Below the pieces are notes generated by a model. That model was not told the origin of the DNA. It ran no database searches and was given only the letters and a program-made list of their open reading frames with translations. The position numbers and the translations under genes are program-made. A stretch of DNA of 58,504 bases, taken from NCBI GenBank assembly GCA_025056115.1, contig JANWVM010000012.1, positions 1 to 58,504 on the forward strand, in the 5' to 3' direction. Below, piece after piece: positions 18,070-26,518 of the stretch (its first letter is position 1; every line of letters starts with the position of its first letter). Source of the stretch: Gloeomargarita sp. SKYG116. GTDB lineage: Bacteria; Cyanobacteriota; Cyanobacteriia; Gloeomargaritales; Gloeomargaritaceae.

Positions 18070-19537
18070 TTTCCTCGTCCAAAATCCGCACTACCTGGTC
18101 GAACAGGTGCTGGGCGGCGCTAGGGGAATCGCCAATGCAGGTCAATCCCAGCTTGCCAAACTCGGATAGACAGCCCATCAGGTGAAACACAGCGCCGGTT
18201 TCGGTGGTGGAATCGAAGTGCAGGCTGTTGTACACGATGATGTCGAGCAGGTCGCTGGGAAGTAAGCCGCGGTAGTGCGGGCGTTGCAGGTTGTCGGTGG
18301 CAATGTAGTACTTGGGATGCTGGCGCGGGGTGAGAAATAAACCGCTGGCGGGGTCAAACGTGCCATTGGTGAGAAATTTCAAGGTCATAAATGGATGCGT
18401 TGTGCCGCCCTTGCGCAGGTTGATCTCAATCGCTTGCACATCCCAGGTGCCGTCCGGTCGCTCACAGGCCACAAAATCCACGCCGTACCGTTCGAGGGCG
18501 CCCTTGGCGGCGAGCGTTTGCCCAATTTTCAAGCCCCAGGTTTGCAGTTGCGCTTGGTAGGCCGGGTCGGCGGGAAAACGACAGCCCAAGTAAATTTGAC
18601 CATCGGGGCCACCGAGTATCTGGTCGTGGGTGGAGAGGATTTCCACGGTGCCGGCAGGGGTGATTTGTCCTTGGACGCTGGGCGACCGCTTGTTTTCCCC
18701 CTCGATAAACACTTCGGCAATCGCGCCCAGTTCCTCAATCCGCCCCGCAAAGTTTTCCCAGGTTTCCGTCTCGCACTGGAACCGCATGCGGGGTAACTGG
18801 TCCCAGATTTGTTGTACCCGTTGGGCATGGGTCTCGCCGGGGGGCTGGGGTAAAGTCAGCAAGGCATTGCCCTCGCCGGAAAATCCCTCGTTGAGTTTGA
18901 CGACGAGGCGCCGGGTGTGAGGTTGGCGTGCCCAGAGTTCGGCGGCCTGTTCCACCAAATCCCGGGGGCTAAACACCAACTTGGTGCCGTCAGGGTGGGG
19001 AACGCCGCTTTCGGCAAAAATTTCGCGGCTGCCAGCCTTGGTGCCCCAGTAGAGCAAATCCGGGTCGAGACCCCACAAGGGAATATCCAACGCCACGGAC
19101 AAATCCCGCTCGCGGGGAGTGGAATTGAAACACACCATAAAGGAACGACCGGGCGGTAGCGCTTGCCGTAAACGGGCCAATAGGCGGGGGCGCTCTAGGA
19201 TTTTTTCGGTCAGGGGACGGTTGGACGCATCATAGGTGGACAACAATAACAGTCGTTCGCGGGCGTGCGAGGCAGGCATCCCGGGTAGCAGTTCTAGGTA
19301 GTAATCAATAATGCTGGGGTGCAGGGGCTGGGAAGTGACATAGACCATGCGGGCGCGGGGATTGCGTAGCCGGATCAGAGAAAACAGCAACCGCTCCTCG
19401 TAGTGGTGACTGCCAGGAATTTTTCGCATCTCCTGCTGGTCTAAACTGAGGGAGGGCACCACGAGGATATTCGCTGCCGCATCCAACTCCTGCCAGTGCT
19501 GGCGTAAGTAAGCTTGTAATTCTTGAAAACGACTCAT
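17996..19537 (-). CDS. ATP-grasp ligase-like protein (PGM1-related)
   Basis: A 513-residue protein with an N-terminal Rossmann-like region ([45 protein letters not shown]). An ATP-grasp fold follows ([47 protein letters not shown]). The pattern resembles the cyanobacterial family annotated as PGM1-related peptide ligases; the substrate is unknown. The C-terminal domain ends near [11 protein letters not shown], and the last 30 or so residues extend into the dps gene on the opposite strand (74-bp overlap). Functional assignment rests on fold motifs only. Confidence 0.75.
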   Translation of the reverse strand: MSRFQELQAYLRQHWQELDAAANILVVPSLSLDQQEMRKIPGSHHYEERLLFSLIRLRNPRARMVYVTSQPLHPSIIDYYLELLPGMPASHARERLLLLSTYDASNRPLTEKILERPRLLARLRQALPPGRSFMVCFNSTPRERDLSVALDIPLWGLDPDLLYWGTKAGSREIFAESGVPHPDGTKLVFSPRDLVEQAAELWARQPHTRRLVVKLNEGFSGEGNALLTLPQPPGETHAQRVQQIWDQLPRMRFQCETETWENFAGRIEELGAIAEVFIEGENKRSPSVQGQITPAGTVEILSTHDQILGGPDGQIYLGCRFPADPAYQAQLQTWGLKIGQTLAAKGALERYGVDFVACERPDGTWDVQAIEINLRKGGTTHPFMTLKFLTNGTFDPASGLFLTPRQHPKYYIATDNLQRPHYRGLLPSDLLDIIVYNSLHFDSTTETGAVFHLMGCLSEFGKLGLTCIGDSPSAAQHLFDQVVRILDEETNSTPPSGCHGLRSGRDELPVLRS

Positions 19538-19676
19538 GACGGCGACAGGACTTTTCCCTTGAGATTAGCAGTCAAGGACGCCAGAACCAGCCCAACTTTC
19601 ATAAAGTTTTTTACCAAGGAGAGAACGTCGCCCCTACTGGTCTGAGAGACGGCGATGACCCTATAGTTACAGTGAA

Positions 19677-19769
19677 TTACAGTAGCTTCACTTTTTTTAA
19701 GAGAAATTTACTGCCTACGGCGAAGGCCACCAGCCCGGCCAGCAGACCAAAGTACAGAATGACGCTCAT
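19677..19769 (-). CDS. petL: Probable cytochrome b6f subunit PetL
   Basis: A 30-residue frame encodes one membrane helix and a basic tail: MSVILYFGLLAGLV at the start and FLLKKVKLL at the end. Size, the YFGLL segment and the closing K-x-K-L-L pattern fit PetL, the small peripheral helix of the thylakoid cytochrome b6f complex. A second in-frame ATG lies immediately upstream. The gene is short, so assignment by eye is uncertain; another one-helix photosynthetic subunit remains possible. It is divergent from the sigma-factor gene. Confidence 0.55.
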   Translation of the reverse strand: MSVILYFGLLAGLVAFAVGSKFLLKKVKLL

Positions 19770-19957
19770 CATCGCTCATCCAACCACGACGAGGTTTCTG
19801 TCTCCATCTTAATATCCAGCGCGTCACCGTCACGGGCAAGTCTAAGGATTTTGTTAAAAATGGCAGTTGGCTGGCCCAAAGCCGATTTTCTGGTAACCTG
19901 CTGCACCACAATTTTGCTAAAACCGGGGTAGCCTGATGTCATTGCTAGGACGCTGTT

Positions 19958-21106
19958 ATGAACCGAGAACCGGTGGAATGGCCAGAAACCCTCGCGGCTG
20001 GGAGTACCCAGGATTTGGTGCGGCTGTATCTCCAGGAAATCGGGCGGGTGGAGTTGCTCGGGCGTGATGAGGAGGTGGCCGAAGCCCAGCGAGTCCAGCG
20101 CTACATGCGGTTGCTGGAGTTTGCCCAGGCGGTAGCCCAGGGAAAAACGGCAGCGTCAGTGGAACAACAAGCCTTGTTACAGCAGTACTTGGACTTGGTG
20201 CAGCTACGGGAGCAGTTGACGGCCCAGTGTGGTCATCGGCCCACTCCCCAACAATGGGCGCAAGCAGCGGGCATACCAGCAGCGACTCTGAAACAAATCC
20301 TCAGCCAGGCGCGGGCGGTATGGGCTGAACTGGCGGGGTTGTCGGTCGAGGCGTTGACCCAGATTGAACAAGAAGGACACCGGGCCAAAAAACACATGAT
20401 CGAGGCCAACTTGCGCCTGGTGGTCTCAGTTGCCAAGAAATACCAAAACCGGGGGTTGGAACTGTTGGACCTGGTGCAGGAGGGGACGCTGGGGCTAGAA
20501 CGGGCAGTAGAGAAATTTGACCCCACCAAGGGGTACCGCTTCAGCACCTACGCCTACTGGTGGATTCGCCAGGGGATCACCCGCGCCATTGCCACCCAAT
20601 CGCGCACGATTCGCTTGCCAGTGCATGTGATCGAAAAACTCAACAAATTGAAAAAGGTGCAACGCCAGGTCGCCCAAGCGCAGGGTCATACCCCTAGCTT
20701 GAAAGATATTGCCCAGGCGATGGACATGACGCCGGAGCAGGTGCGGGAGTTGCTGGCCTGTATTCCCCGGGCAGTCTCGCTGGAAACGCGGGTGGGCCGG
20801 GACCAGGACACGGAACTGGGGGAACTGCTGGAAGCCACCGACTTGTCGCCGGAAGAGCAGCTCATCAACGAGTCATTGCACCAGGATTTGCAGGAACTGA
20901 TGCGCGACCTGACCTTGCGGGAACGGGATGTAATCAGCATGCGCTACGGGTTACAGGATGGGCACGTGTATTCCCTGGCGGAAATTGGGCGGGCGTTGAA
21001 CTTGTCTCGCGAGCGGGTGCGGCAGATCGAATCCAAGGCCATGCAAAAACTCCGGCAACCCAAGCGACGTAACCGGATGCGGGGGTATTTGGATTCCCTG
21101 AACTAA
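19958..21106 (+). CDS. Group 2 RNA polymerase sigma factor (SigC-like)
   Basis: Non-essential sigma-70 family factor used in stress or growth-phase transcription. The 382-residue protein has region 1.2 (DLVRLYLQEIGRVELLGRDEE), an extended segment at about 35-145, region 2 (NLRLVVSVAKKYQNRGLELL, FSTYAYWWIRQGITRAI, TIRLPVH), region 3 and the region 4 helix-turn-helix (SLAEIGRALNLSRERVRQIE). The long 1.2-2.1 insertion suggests the SigC branch, but the exact paralogue cannot be fixed without alignment. It stands upstream of the DUF697 gene with a 39-base gap. Confidence 0.88.
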   Translation: MNREPVEWPETLAAGSTQDLVRLYLQEIGRVELLGRDEEVAEAQRVQRYMRLLEFAQAVAQGKTAASVEQQALLQQYLDLVQLREQLTAQCGHRPTPQQWAQAAGIPAATLKQILSQARAVWAELAGLSVEALTQIEQEGHRAKKHMIEANLRLVVSVAKKYQNRGLELLDLVQEGTLGLERAVEKFDPTKGYRFSTYAYWWIRQGITRAIATQSRTIRLPVHVIEKLNKLKKVQRQVAQAQGHTPSLKDIAQAMDMTPEQVRELLACIPRAVSLETRVGRDQDTELGELLEATDLSPEEQLINESLHQDLQELMRDLTLRERDVISMRYGLQDGHVYSLAEIGRALNLSRERVRQIESKAMQKLRQPKRRNRMRGYLDSLN

Positions 21107-21145
21107 CCTGATAGATTAAAGGGAGCAATTGCCGGTGAACAGGCC

Positions 21146-22462
21146 ATGTCCTGGTGGTGGGGACTGCTGCGACGTTATCCACTGGTAGCCCTGGGTGCAG
21201 CCGGTGCCACTCTGTGGTGTGTCGGCCATCGCTGGGAATGGGGGTTAACCTTGGGCGGTTTAGGTTTGGCATTCCTCTGGTGGCGACCCAAACCAACCCC
21301 TGCTCCCGCTGCAGTGGCGCCCACGGCTCCGCTACCGACCCGCCATCAGGTAGAAACCTATTTGGCCCAACTTCGCCAGGAACTTGCCGACCTAGAACAG
21401 GAACTCGGCGCGGCCCAACCGGACCTGCAACAGGACTGGCAAGCGTTCTATGAGGCCCTGGATGCCCCGCTGTCGTTAGCGTGGGCTGGCGCATTTACCA
21501 CCCCTCCCTGGCAAGATGCCGCCATTCCCATTACGGAAAACCACCCGGCCTGGGTCCTCTATGGGGTGCAGGACCAGCTCTCGGCCAGCCAGGTCGCCGC
21601 TATCACCCGCTATCAGCAACAAGACCAACCCGTGCAAGTGGTTTGGTTGACCACCCCCTGGCAAGCGCCTCACCTCCGGCACCAGGTGCAAGCCCAACTG
21701 CAACAACTTGGTTATGACCGCCCATTGATTGCGATCACCCTCGAACCGCCGCCAGTTCTAGTGCGTCAGATGCGGGGGGATGGCACGTGGGAAGAATCAT
21801 GGGAAATCCCATCACCCGTCCTAGAAGAACTGGTGGAGTGGCTGGCGCAGCGGCGGCGGGAACCTCAATGGCAGTGCCAGGCGGTGCTACGGCGGGGCAA
21901 GGATTGGCAGGCGAAGCTGGCCCAACGGCGGCAGGCCTATCGCGACCAACAGGCCCGGCGGATCATTCACCAGTACCGGTTGTGGGCTGCTGTGACAGCT
22001 GGCGTGAACCCCGTGCCCAGTTTAGATGTATGGGTTACTGGCGCCATCAATGCTCAGATGCTCGTGGATTTGGCGCAGGTGTACCGGCGACCCCTCACCT
22101 TGGCCCAGGCGAAGGAGATGGTGGTGGCCCTGGGACAGGTATTGGTGCAAATGGGAGCTGTCGAGTGGGTAACCCAGGCGGCAGGTACGTGGTTAAAAAA
22201 CCACCTGCTCACCTACGGCTTGGGAAGTGCGGTACAGGCATTGAGTGCCGCTTATTTTACGCAACTGGCCGGCGACATGTTTGTAGAACATCTCCAGCAA
22301 ACGCCAGAGCGGGAACTGACGCCGGGGATTTGGCAGTCATTGCCCATACGGGCGTGGCGAGGTGTTGCAGTGGAGGCACTTGGGCAACAACTCCTGCCCC
22401 GTTTGCGGCTTAGTTCAGCAGCAGTGGATACAACCGGCGGCAAAAACCCAATTTTTGGTTAA
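21146..22462 (+). CDS. DUF697-type membrane protein with degenerate GTPase-like region
   Basis: A 438-residue protein with one or two N-terminal membrane helices (LLRRYPLVALGAAGATLWCV) and a proline-rich linker (about 50-70). The middle region is arranged like the cyanobacterial GTPase/DUF697 family but shows no P-loop GxxxxGK(S/T). The C-terminal DUF697-like part (IIHQYRLWAAVTAGVNPVPSLDVWVTGAINAQMLVDLAQ) has hydrophobic segments. The family is uncharacterised in cyanobacteria. It lies 31 bp upstream of amiC. Confidence 0.65.
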   Translation: MSWWWGLLRRYPLVALGAAGATLWCVGHRWEWGLTLGGLGLAFLWWRPKPTPAPAAVAPTAPLPTRHQVETYLAQLRQELADLEQELGAAQPDLQQDWQAFYEALDAPLSLAWAGAFTTPPWQDAAIPITENHPAWVLYGVQDQLSASQVAAITRYQQQDQPVQVVWLTTPWQAPHLRHQVQAQLQQLGYDRPLIAITLEPPPVLVRQMRGDGTWEESWEIPSPVLEELVEWLAQRRREPQWQCQAVLRRGKDWQAKLAQRRQAYRDQQARRIIHQYRLWAAVTAGVNPVPSLDVWVTGAINAQMLVDLAQVYRRPLTLAQAKEMVVALGQVLVQMGAVEWVTQAAGTWLKNHLLTYGLGSAVQALSAAYFTQLAGDMFVEHLQQTPERELTPGIWQSLPIRAWRGVAVEALGQQLLPRLRLSSAAVDTTGGKNPIFG

Positions 22463-22493
22463 AATTTGAGGCAACGATCTGGGGGTGTGAGGC

Positions 22494-24326
22494 ATGGTGC
22501 GAGGGCAATCGGCATGGCTGGCAGGAGCGATTGGTTGTTGTCTAGTGGCGGCGCCTGCCCAGGCCAATAGTTTGCTGAGCTGGCGATACGACCGGGTAAC
22601 GCAGCGCCTGGAATTTAGCACCACCATGCCGACCCAGCCGCAGGTGCAAGTTTTGAGCGAACCGCCGCGCATTGTGGTGGATTTACCGGGTACCGTTTTG
22701 GGGCGTCCTCCAGAAAGCCGGGATATTGTGCCGGTAGTGGGGCGAGAATCGCCAGTGCGACAGGTGCGATTAGGTCAGTTTGACCCCCAGACGGCCCGAT
22801 TGGTGATTGAACTGTACCCGGAGTACGCCATCACGCCCGAATCCGTACAGGTTAAGGCGGTTGGTGTGAATCAATGGGTGTTAGCGTTGCCCAATGACAT
22901 AGGCCGCGCGGCTGTTGTCCGTCCCTCAATTGACGAATCGCAACCAGGAGTGATTGAAGGTGTGCAGGTGACCGAGGGGGGGCTGATGCTGCGCCTGCGA
23001 GGACCGGTTCCCACGGCTCAGGTGCGGCGTTCTCCAGACCGGCGAGAAATTTGGGTGGACATTCCAGCGGCTTTGGCGGCCCGTTTCCAGACCGAAACCC
23101 TCAACTTAGCGTCTTTGGGAGTGCTGCGATTGCAGGCGCAACAGTTGCAGAACCAACCGCCCTTAACCCGGTTGACGCTCCAGGTGGACGAGCAGAGCCC
23201 TGACTGGCAAGTGACAGCCCAGGGGCAGGGGTTGTGGTTATGGCCGAAGCCAAATCGTTATGGCCCAGAAGCAGCGACCCCTACGACTTCTCCTGTCCAT
23301 CGCCTGCGGCCCCTATTGCCGTCCCTGTTGCCGGTTATTGACAGTGTGGAGTGGGACCGGACAAATAACCAGGTATTGCTGCGGGCCAACCGACCGTTTA
23401 GCTATAGCCAAAGTTGGGAGCGAGAGCCGGGATTGCACTTTGCCTCATTGCGGATGGTATTGGAATCGGTACGGTTGTCGCCGCGCGCTGAACAAGCCCT
23501 CAAAAGTATCCCCGGTTTGCAAGTGCTCGTCGAAAGTGGGCCAGGTCATCAGGTGACGTTGATCTGGCGGCCTTCCCAGCAGATGCGATTGATTGGCGTT
23601 CAGGAACTGGCACCCCAGCTCTTGGCCGTGCAGTTATTACCGGCAGGCGCAGCCGCGAGCCAACCGCCCATGTCTGCTCTGGCCCGCTGGTTAAGTAGTC
23701 GGCGTTCCAGTTCCGTCACTGCGACAGCGCCCCGTCGAGCCAATCCGATGGTGAACCTCCCCCGACCGGCGCCGGGACGGCAGGTGGTGGTGATTGATCC
23801 GGGACATGGGGGACCTGACCCGGGAGCGATTGGCATTGGCGGTTTGCGAGAAAAGGACCTGGTATTGGACATTTCCCGGCAGGTGGCCGCCCTGCTGGAG
23901 CAACAAGGGATTCAGGTGGTCATGACCCGGACGGCCGATGTGGATTTGGGCTTAGAGCCGCGGGTCGCCTTGGCTCGGCAAGTCAACGCCACTCTATTTG
24001 TCAGCATTCACGCCAATGCCATCAACCTGAGTCGCCCGGACGTGAATGGCATTGAAACCTATTACTTCCATCCCGGCAGCTATGAACTGGCGGTGGAATT
24101 GCACCGGGCCATGATCCGAGCGAGCGGGCTAGCTGACCGGGGCGTCCGCCAGGCGCGATTTTACGTGATTCGCAATACCCCGCCAACGATGCCCTCCGTA
24201 TTGCTGGAGGTGGGATTTGTGACGGGGGCGATTGATGCCCGGTTCTTAGCTTCACCGGAAGGACGGCGAGCGATGGCCCAGGGGATTGCTCAGGGCATCT
24301 TGCGCTATCTCCGAGTGCAGCGATGA
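22494..24326 (+). CDS. amiC: N-acetylmuramoyl-L-alanine amidase with AMIN domain
   Basis: Periplasmic peptidoglycan amidase used in daughter-cell separation. The 610-residue protein has a signal peptide (MVRGQSAWLAGAIGCCL, cleavage near PAQA). An N-terminal AMIN domain (about 28-120) includes PPRIVVDLPGT, and a second AMIN-like stretch lies in the middle. A C-terminal Amidase_3 domain (about 420-608) has zinc-site motifs VVIDPGHGGPDPGA, REKDLVLDI, SIHANA and catalytic LLEVGFVT. Its TGA overlaps the murI ATG by 4 bp (ATGA), linking two peptidoglycan genes. Confidence 0.93.
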   Translation: MVRGQSAWLAGAIGCCLVAAPAQANSLLSWRYDRVTQRLEFSTTMPTQPQVQVLSEPPRIVVDLPGTVLGRPPESRDIVPVVGRESPVRQVRLGQFDPQTARLVIELYPEYAITPESVQVKAVGVNQWVLALPNDIGRAAVVRPSIDESQPGVIEGVQVTEGGLMLRLRGPVPTAQVRRSPDRREIWVDIPAALAARFQTETLNLASLGVLRLQAQQLQNQPPLTRLTLQVDEQSPDWQVTAQGQGLWLWPKPNRYGPEAATPTTSPVHRLRPLLPSLLPVIDSVEWDRTNNQVLLRANRPFSYSQSWEREPGLHFASLRMVLESVRLSPRAEQALKSIPGLQVLVESGPGHQVTLIWRPSQQMRLIGVQELAPQLLAVQLLPAGAAASQPPMSALARWLSSRRSSSVTATAPRRANPMVNLPRPAPGRQVVVIDPGHGGPDPGAIGIGGLREKDLVLDISRQVAALLEQQGIQVVMTRTADVDLGLEPRVALARQVNATLFVSIHANAINLSRPDVNGIETYYFHPGSYELAVELHRAMIRASGLADRGVRQARFYVIRNTPPTMPSVLLEVGFVTGAIDARFLASPEGRRAMAQGIAQGILRYLRVQR

Positions 24327-25126
24327 CAGCAATCGGCATCTACGACAGTGGGCTGGGGGGGTTGACCGTCCTGCGTGCATTGCAACAGCAGTTACCCCAG
24401 GAGCCGGTAGTGTATTTCGGGGATACGGCGCGGGTGCCCAAAGGCACCCCGTCACCGGGGGAATTTGTCACGTTTTGGCGAGAGATTCTCACCTGGCTGG
24501 GGCGGCAGGGGGTGAAGATGGTGCTGGTGGCTTGCAATACCAGTTCTGCCTTGGTGCTGGAGCAATTGCAGCGGGAGTTTCCCTGGCCGATTTTGGGTTT
24601 GATCCTACCGGGGGCGCGGGCGGCAGTAGCCAGGGGACGGCGGATTGGGGTATTGGCAACGCCAGCAACGGTAGCCAGCGGCGCCTACCCACGAGCGATT
24701 CGGGAAGCCTGTCCCCAGGCGGGCGTGTGGCAAGTGCCTTGTCCAGCGCTAGTGCCCTTGATTGAGCAGGGCTACAGTCATACGCCAGAAATGCGCCAGG
24801 TGCTCCAGCGATACCTAGCCCCCTTATTGAGCGTGCAGGTGGATACGGTGGTCTATGGCTGCACCCACTACCCCCTGCTTGACGACCTGATGGCCGAATT
24901 ACTCCCGCCGCACGTGCAGCGCATTGACCCGGCAGTTGCCCTGGTGCAGGCTGCAGCTCGGGAATTGGACGCTTTGGGGCTGCGCCATCATGGACCGACT
25001 GGCGGCGTGCGGTTTGGCGTCAGCGGCGATCCCGTTCATTTTCAGCACTTAGCCCAGCGCTGGTTAGGAACCATCCCTATCGTGGAAAGGGTCACGCTGC
25101 CGACCTGCCTAACGGTGGGAGACTAG
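24323..25126 (+). CDS. murI: Glutamate racemase
   Basis: Produces D-glutamate for peptidoglycan. The 267-residue protein has the family opening IGIYDSGLGGLTVLRAL, catalytic Cys71 in VACNTSSA, and the second catalytic Cys in GCTHYPLL. The usual DTAR-x-PYG substrate loop reads DTARVPKG (Lys40), an unusual change. It overlaps amiC by 4 bp upstream and the convergent crcB gene by 18 bp downstream. Confidence 0.92.
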   Translation: MTAIGIYDSGLGGLTVLRALQQQLPQEPVVYFGDTARVPKGTPSPGEFVTFWREILTWLGRQGVKMVLVACNTSSALVLEQLQREFPWPILGLILPGARAAVARGRRIGVLATPATVASGAYPRAIREACPQAGVWQVPCPALVPLIEQGYSHTPEMRQVLQRYLAPLLSVQVDTVVYGCTHYPLLDDLMAELLPPHVQRIDPAVALVQAAARELDALGLRHHGPTGGVRFGVSGDPVHFQHLAQRWLGTIPIVERVTLPTCLTVGD

Positions 25127-25522
25127 ACCGCCGCCCAAGGCCAGCCCCAGTTCCACCCCTAAAAAGCCTGCGAGAGAACTGCCCAGCCCATAGACCAACA
25201 GGCGACCGTAGTGCTTCCTGTGGTAAAGCAGGGACATCTCCAGCACATAGGTGGAGAACGTGGTGTAGGACGAAATAAACCCCATTGCCACTAGCGCAGC
25301 GACCCAGGGCGGCCCCGACCCCAAGGCAGCAGCGCAGGAGCCCAGCAATACCGAACCGGACAGATTGACAACGACTGTTCCCCAGGGAAACGTGTCCCCC
25401 CAGCGTCGGCTGCACCAGGTCAGCAGGTAGTGGCGACTAAGGGCACCGGGGATGGCACCGAGCGCAATCCACAGGGGTAGCCACACCGGACTGGTTAACG
25501 GGTGAAACGAGTGCCCAGCCAT
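25109..25522 (-). CDS. crcB: CrcB/Fluc fluoride channel subunit 1
   Basis: Fluoride exporter channel subunit with four membrane helices. The 137-residue form starting MAGHSFHPLTS has family motifs GALSRHYLL, the NLSGSVLLG turn and FISSYTTFSTYVLE. It lies downstream of a second crcB and overlaps it by 28 bp if the ATG at 25522 is used; a GTG just after the upstream stop (before WLPLW) is an alternative. Two-gene arrangements are known to form heterodimeric Fluc channels. No fluoride riboswitch was recognised upstream of the pair. Confidence 0.88.
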   Translation of the reverse strand: MAGHSFHPLTSPVWLPLWIALGAIPGALSRHYLLTWCSRRWGDTFPWGTVVVNLSGSVLLGSCAAALGSGPPWVAALVAMGFISSYTTFSTYVLEMSLLYHRKHYGRLLVYGLGSSLAGFLGVELGLALGGGLVSHR

Positions 25523-25884
25523 AGTCCCAGTTCCAAAAACGCCCAACCCACCAAGCTACTGCCGGCCCAGTAGAAAAAGTCAGCTCCCCAGAGGTGAGCG
25601 GCCCACAACCGGGCGCTGTCTAGTTCATAGCTGGCAAACGTTGTGTAAGACCCGAGAAAGCCCGTTATCAGCAACAGTCGCCGTTCGGGATACACCGCCC
25701 AGTGGGGTTGTTCGCACAGTTTCGCCGCCCAACCAATTGCCCCGCAACCCGTCACATTCACCAGAAACGTCCCGACCGCCAGACTCCACCCCAACTGGTC
25801 CGCTAGCCAGTCCACCCCGCAACGACTCAAAGCTCCCATTACCGCGCCCAACCCAATCGCCACTACCGCCCGCCAATGAGTCAC
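25495..25884 (-). CDS. crcB: CrcB/Fluc fluoride channel subunit 2
   Basis: First gene of the minus-strand crcB pair. The 129-residue protein has four membrane segments and the motifs GALSRCGVDWL, VNVTGCGAIG and FLGSYTTFASYELD, equivalent to those in the downstream paralogue. The sequences are clearly diverged, as expected for two halves of a heterodimer rather than a recent duplication. The upstream region faces the DCC-family gene. Confidence 0.88.
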   Translation of the reverse strand: MTHWRAVVAIGLGAVMGALSRCGVDWLADQLGWSLAVGTFLVNVTGCGAIGWAAKLCEQPHWAVYPERRLLLITGFLGSYTTFASYELDSARLWAAHLWGADFFYWAGSSLVGWAFLELGLWLGTRFTR

Positions 25885-25985
25885 CCACAGCCCTCATATA
25901 TCAGTCATATATATCTATCTACCATAAACCGGCAGTAGTCTCTGATGAAACGCTAGGATCACAGTGGTGTTACGCTGACGCAGGT

Positions 25986-26432
25986 ATGGCGCCCCCTTGG
26001 AAAATCAAGTTGCTTTATGACGGCGACTGTCCCCTGTGTTTGCGGGAAGTAGAGTTTTTACGACGCCGAGATAGAGGCCGGGGTCTCGTTGCGTTCGTGG
26101 ATATTGCTGCCCCTGATTACGACCCCCAAGCCCACGGTGGTATTGACTTTGCCACGGCGATGAGCCGGATTCATGCCATTTTGCCCGATGGCACCGTCCT
26201 GCAAGATATGGAAGTCTTCCGGTATGTTTATGAAGTTTTGGGGCTAGGGTGGGTTTATCGCTGGACGCGCTGGCCGCTGGTTAAGCCTTGGGTGGACCGA
26301 GTCTATGCGTGGTGGGCTAAGCACCGGTTGGCTTTAACCGGCAGACCCGACTTGGAAACCCTGGTGGCCCAACACTGTCGTCATGGCCGCTGTGAACGTC
26401 CGGTCTTCCAATCGGGCAGCCATTCTCCTTGA
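25986..26432 (+). CDS. DCC-family thiol-disulfide oxidoreductase-like protein (DUF393)
   Basis: A 148-residue protein whose family is named for its DxxCxxC motif, seen here as LLYDGDCPLCLREVEFLRRR near the N-terminus. Downstream are HAILPDGTVLQDMEVFRYVYEVLGL and a tryptophan-rich segment (WVYRWTRWPLVKPWVDRVYAWW). The family is predicted to have a thioredoxin-like fold; partners are unknown. The ATG at 25986 puts the CxxC motif near residue 15, as is usual. It is the last gene before the helicase regulatory region. Confidence 0.85.
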   Translation: MAPPWKIKLLYDGDCPLCLREVEFLRRRDRGRGLVAFVDIAAPDYDPQAHGGIDFATAMSRIHAILPDGTVLQDMEVFRYVYEVLGLGWVYRWTRWPLVKPWVDRVYAWWAKHRLALTGRPDLETLVAQHCRHGRCERPVFQSGSHSP

Positions 26433-26467
26433 AAGAATATAGCCAGGGCTACCAGCCTAGACACCTA

Positions 26468-26500
26468 AGCAATATCTCTCAAACACAGTACGATATTGCT
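26468..26500. promoter_or_regulatory. Perfect 9-bp inverted repeat upstream of the helicase gene
   Basis: AGCAATATC (26468-26476) and GATATTGCT (26492-26500) are exact reverse complements separated by 15 bases. They lie 18 bases before the helicase start. The spacing suits either a protein-binding operator or a leader hairpin that could affect translation. No known regulator consensus was recognised. Confidence 0.5.
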
Positions 26501-26518
26501 ATCAGTCGCCCCCTGCTT

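Noticed and set aside
25885-25985. Fluoride riboswitch upstream of the crcB pair
   Set aside because: The characteristic conserved segments of the crcB motif were not found on the minus strand between the start codon and the divergent gene.
26429-26518. Helicase start at 26429, overlapping the DCC gene
   Set aside because: The extra 30 residues have no homology character and would place the palindrome inside coding sequence. The ATG at 26519 is a better family start.
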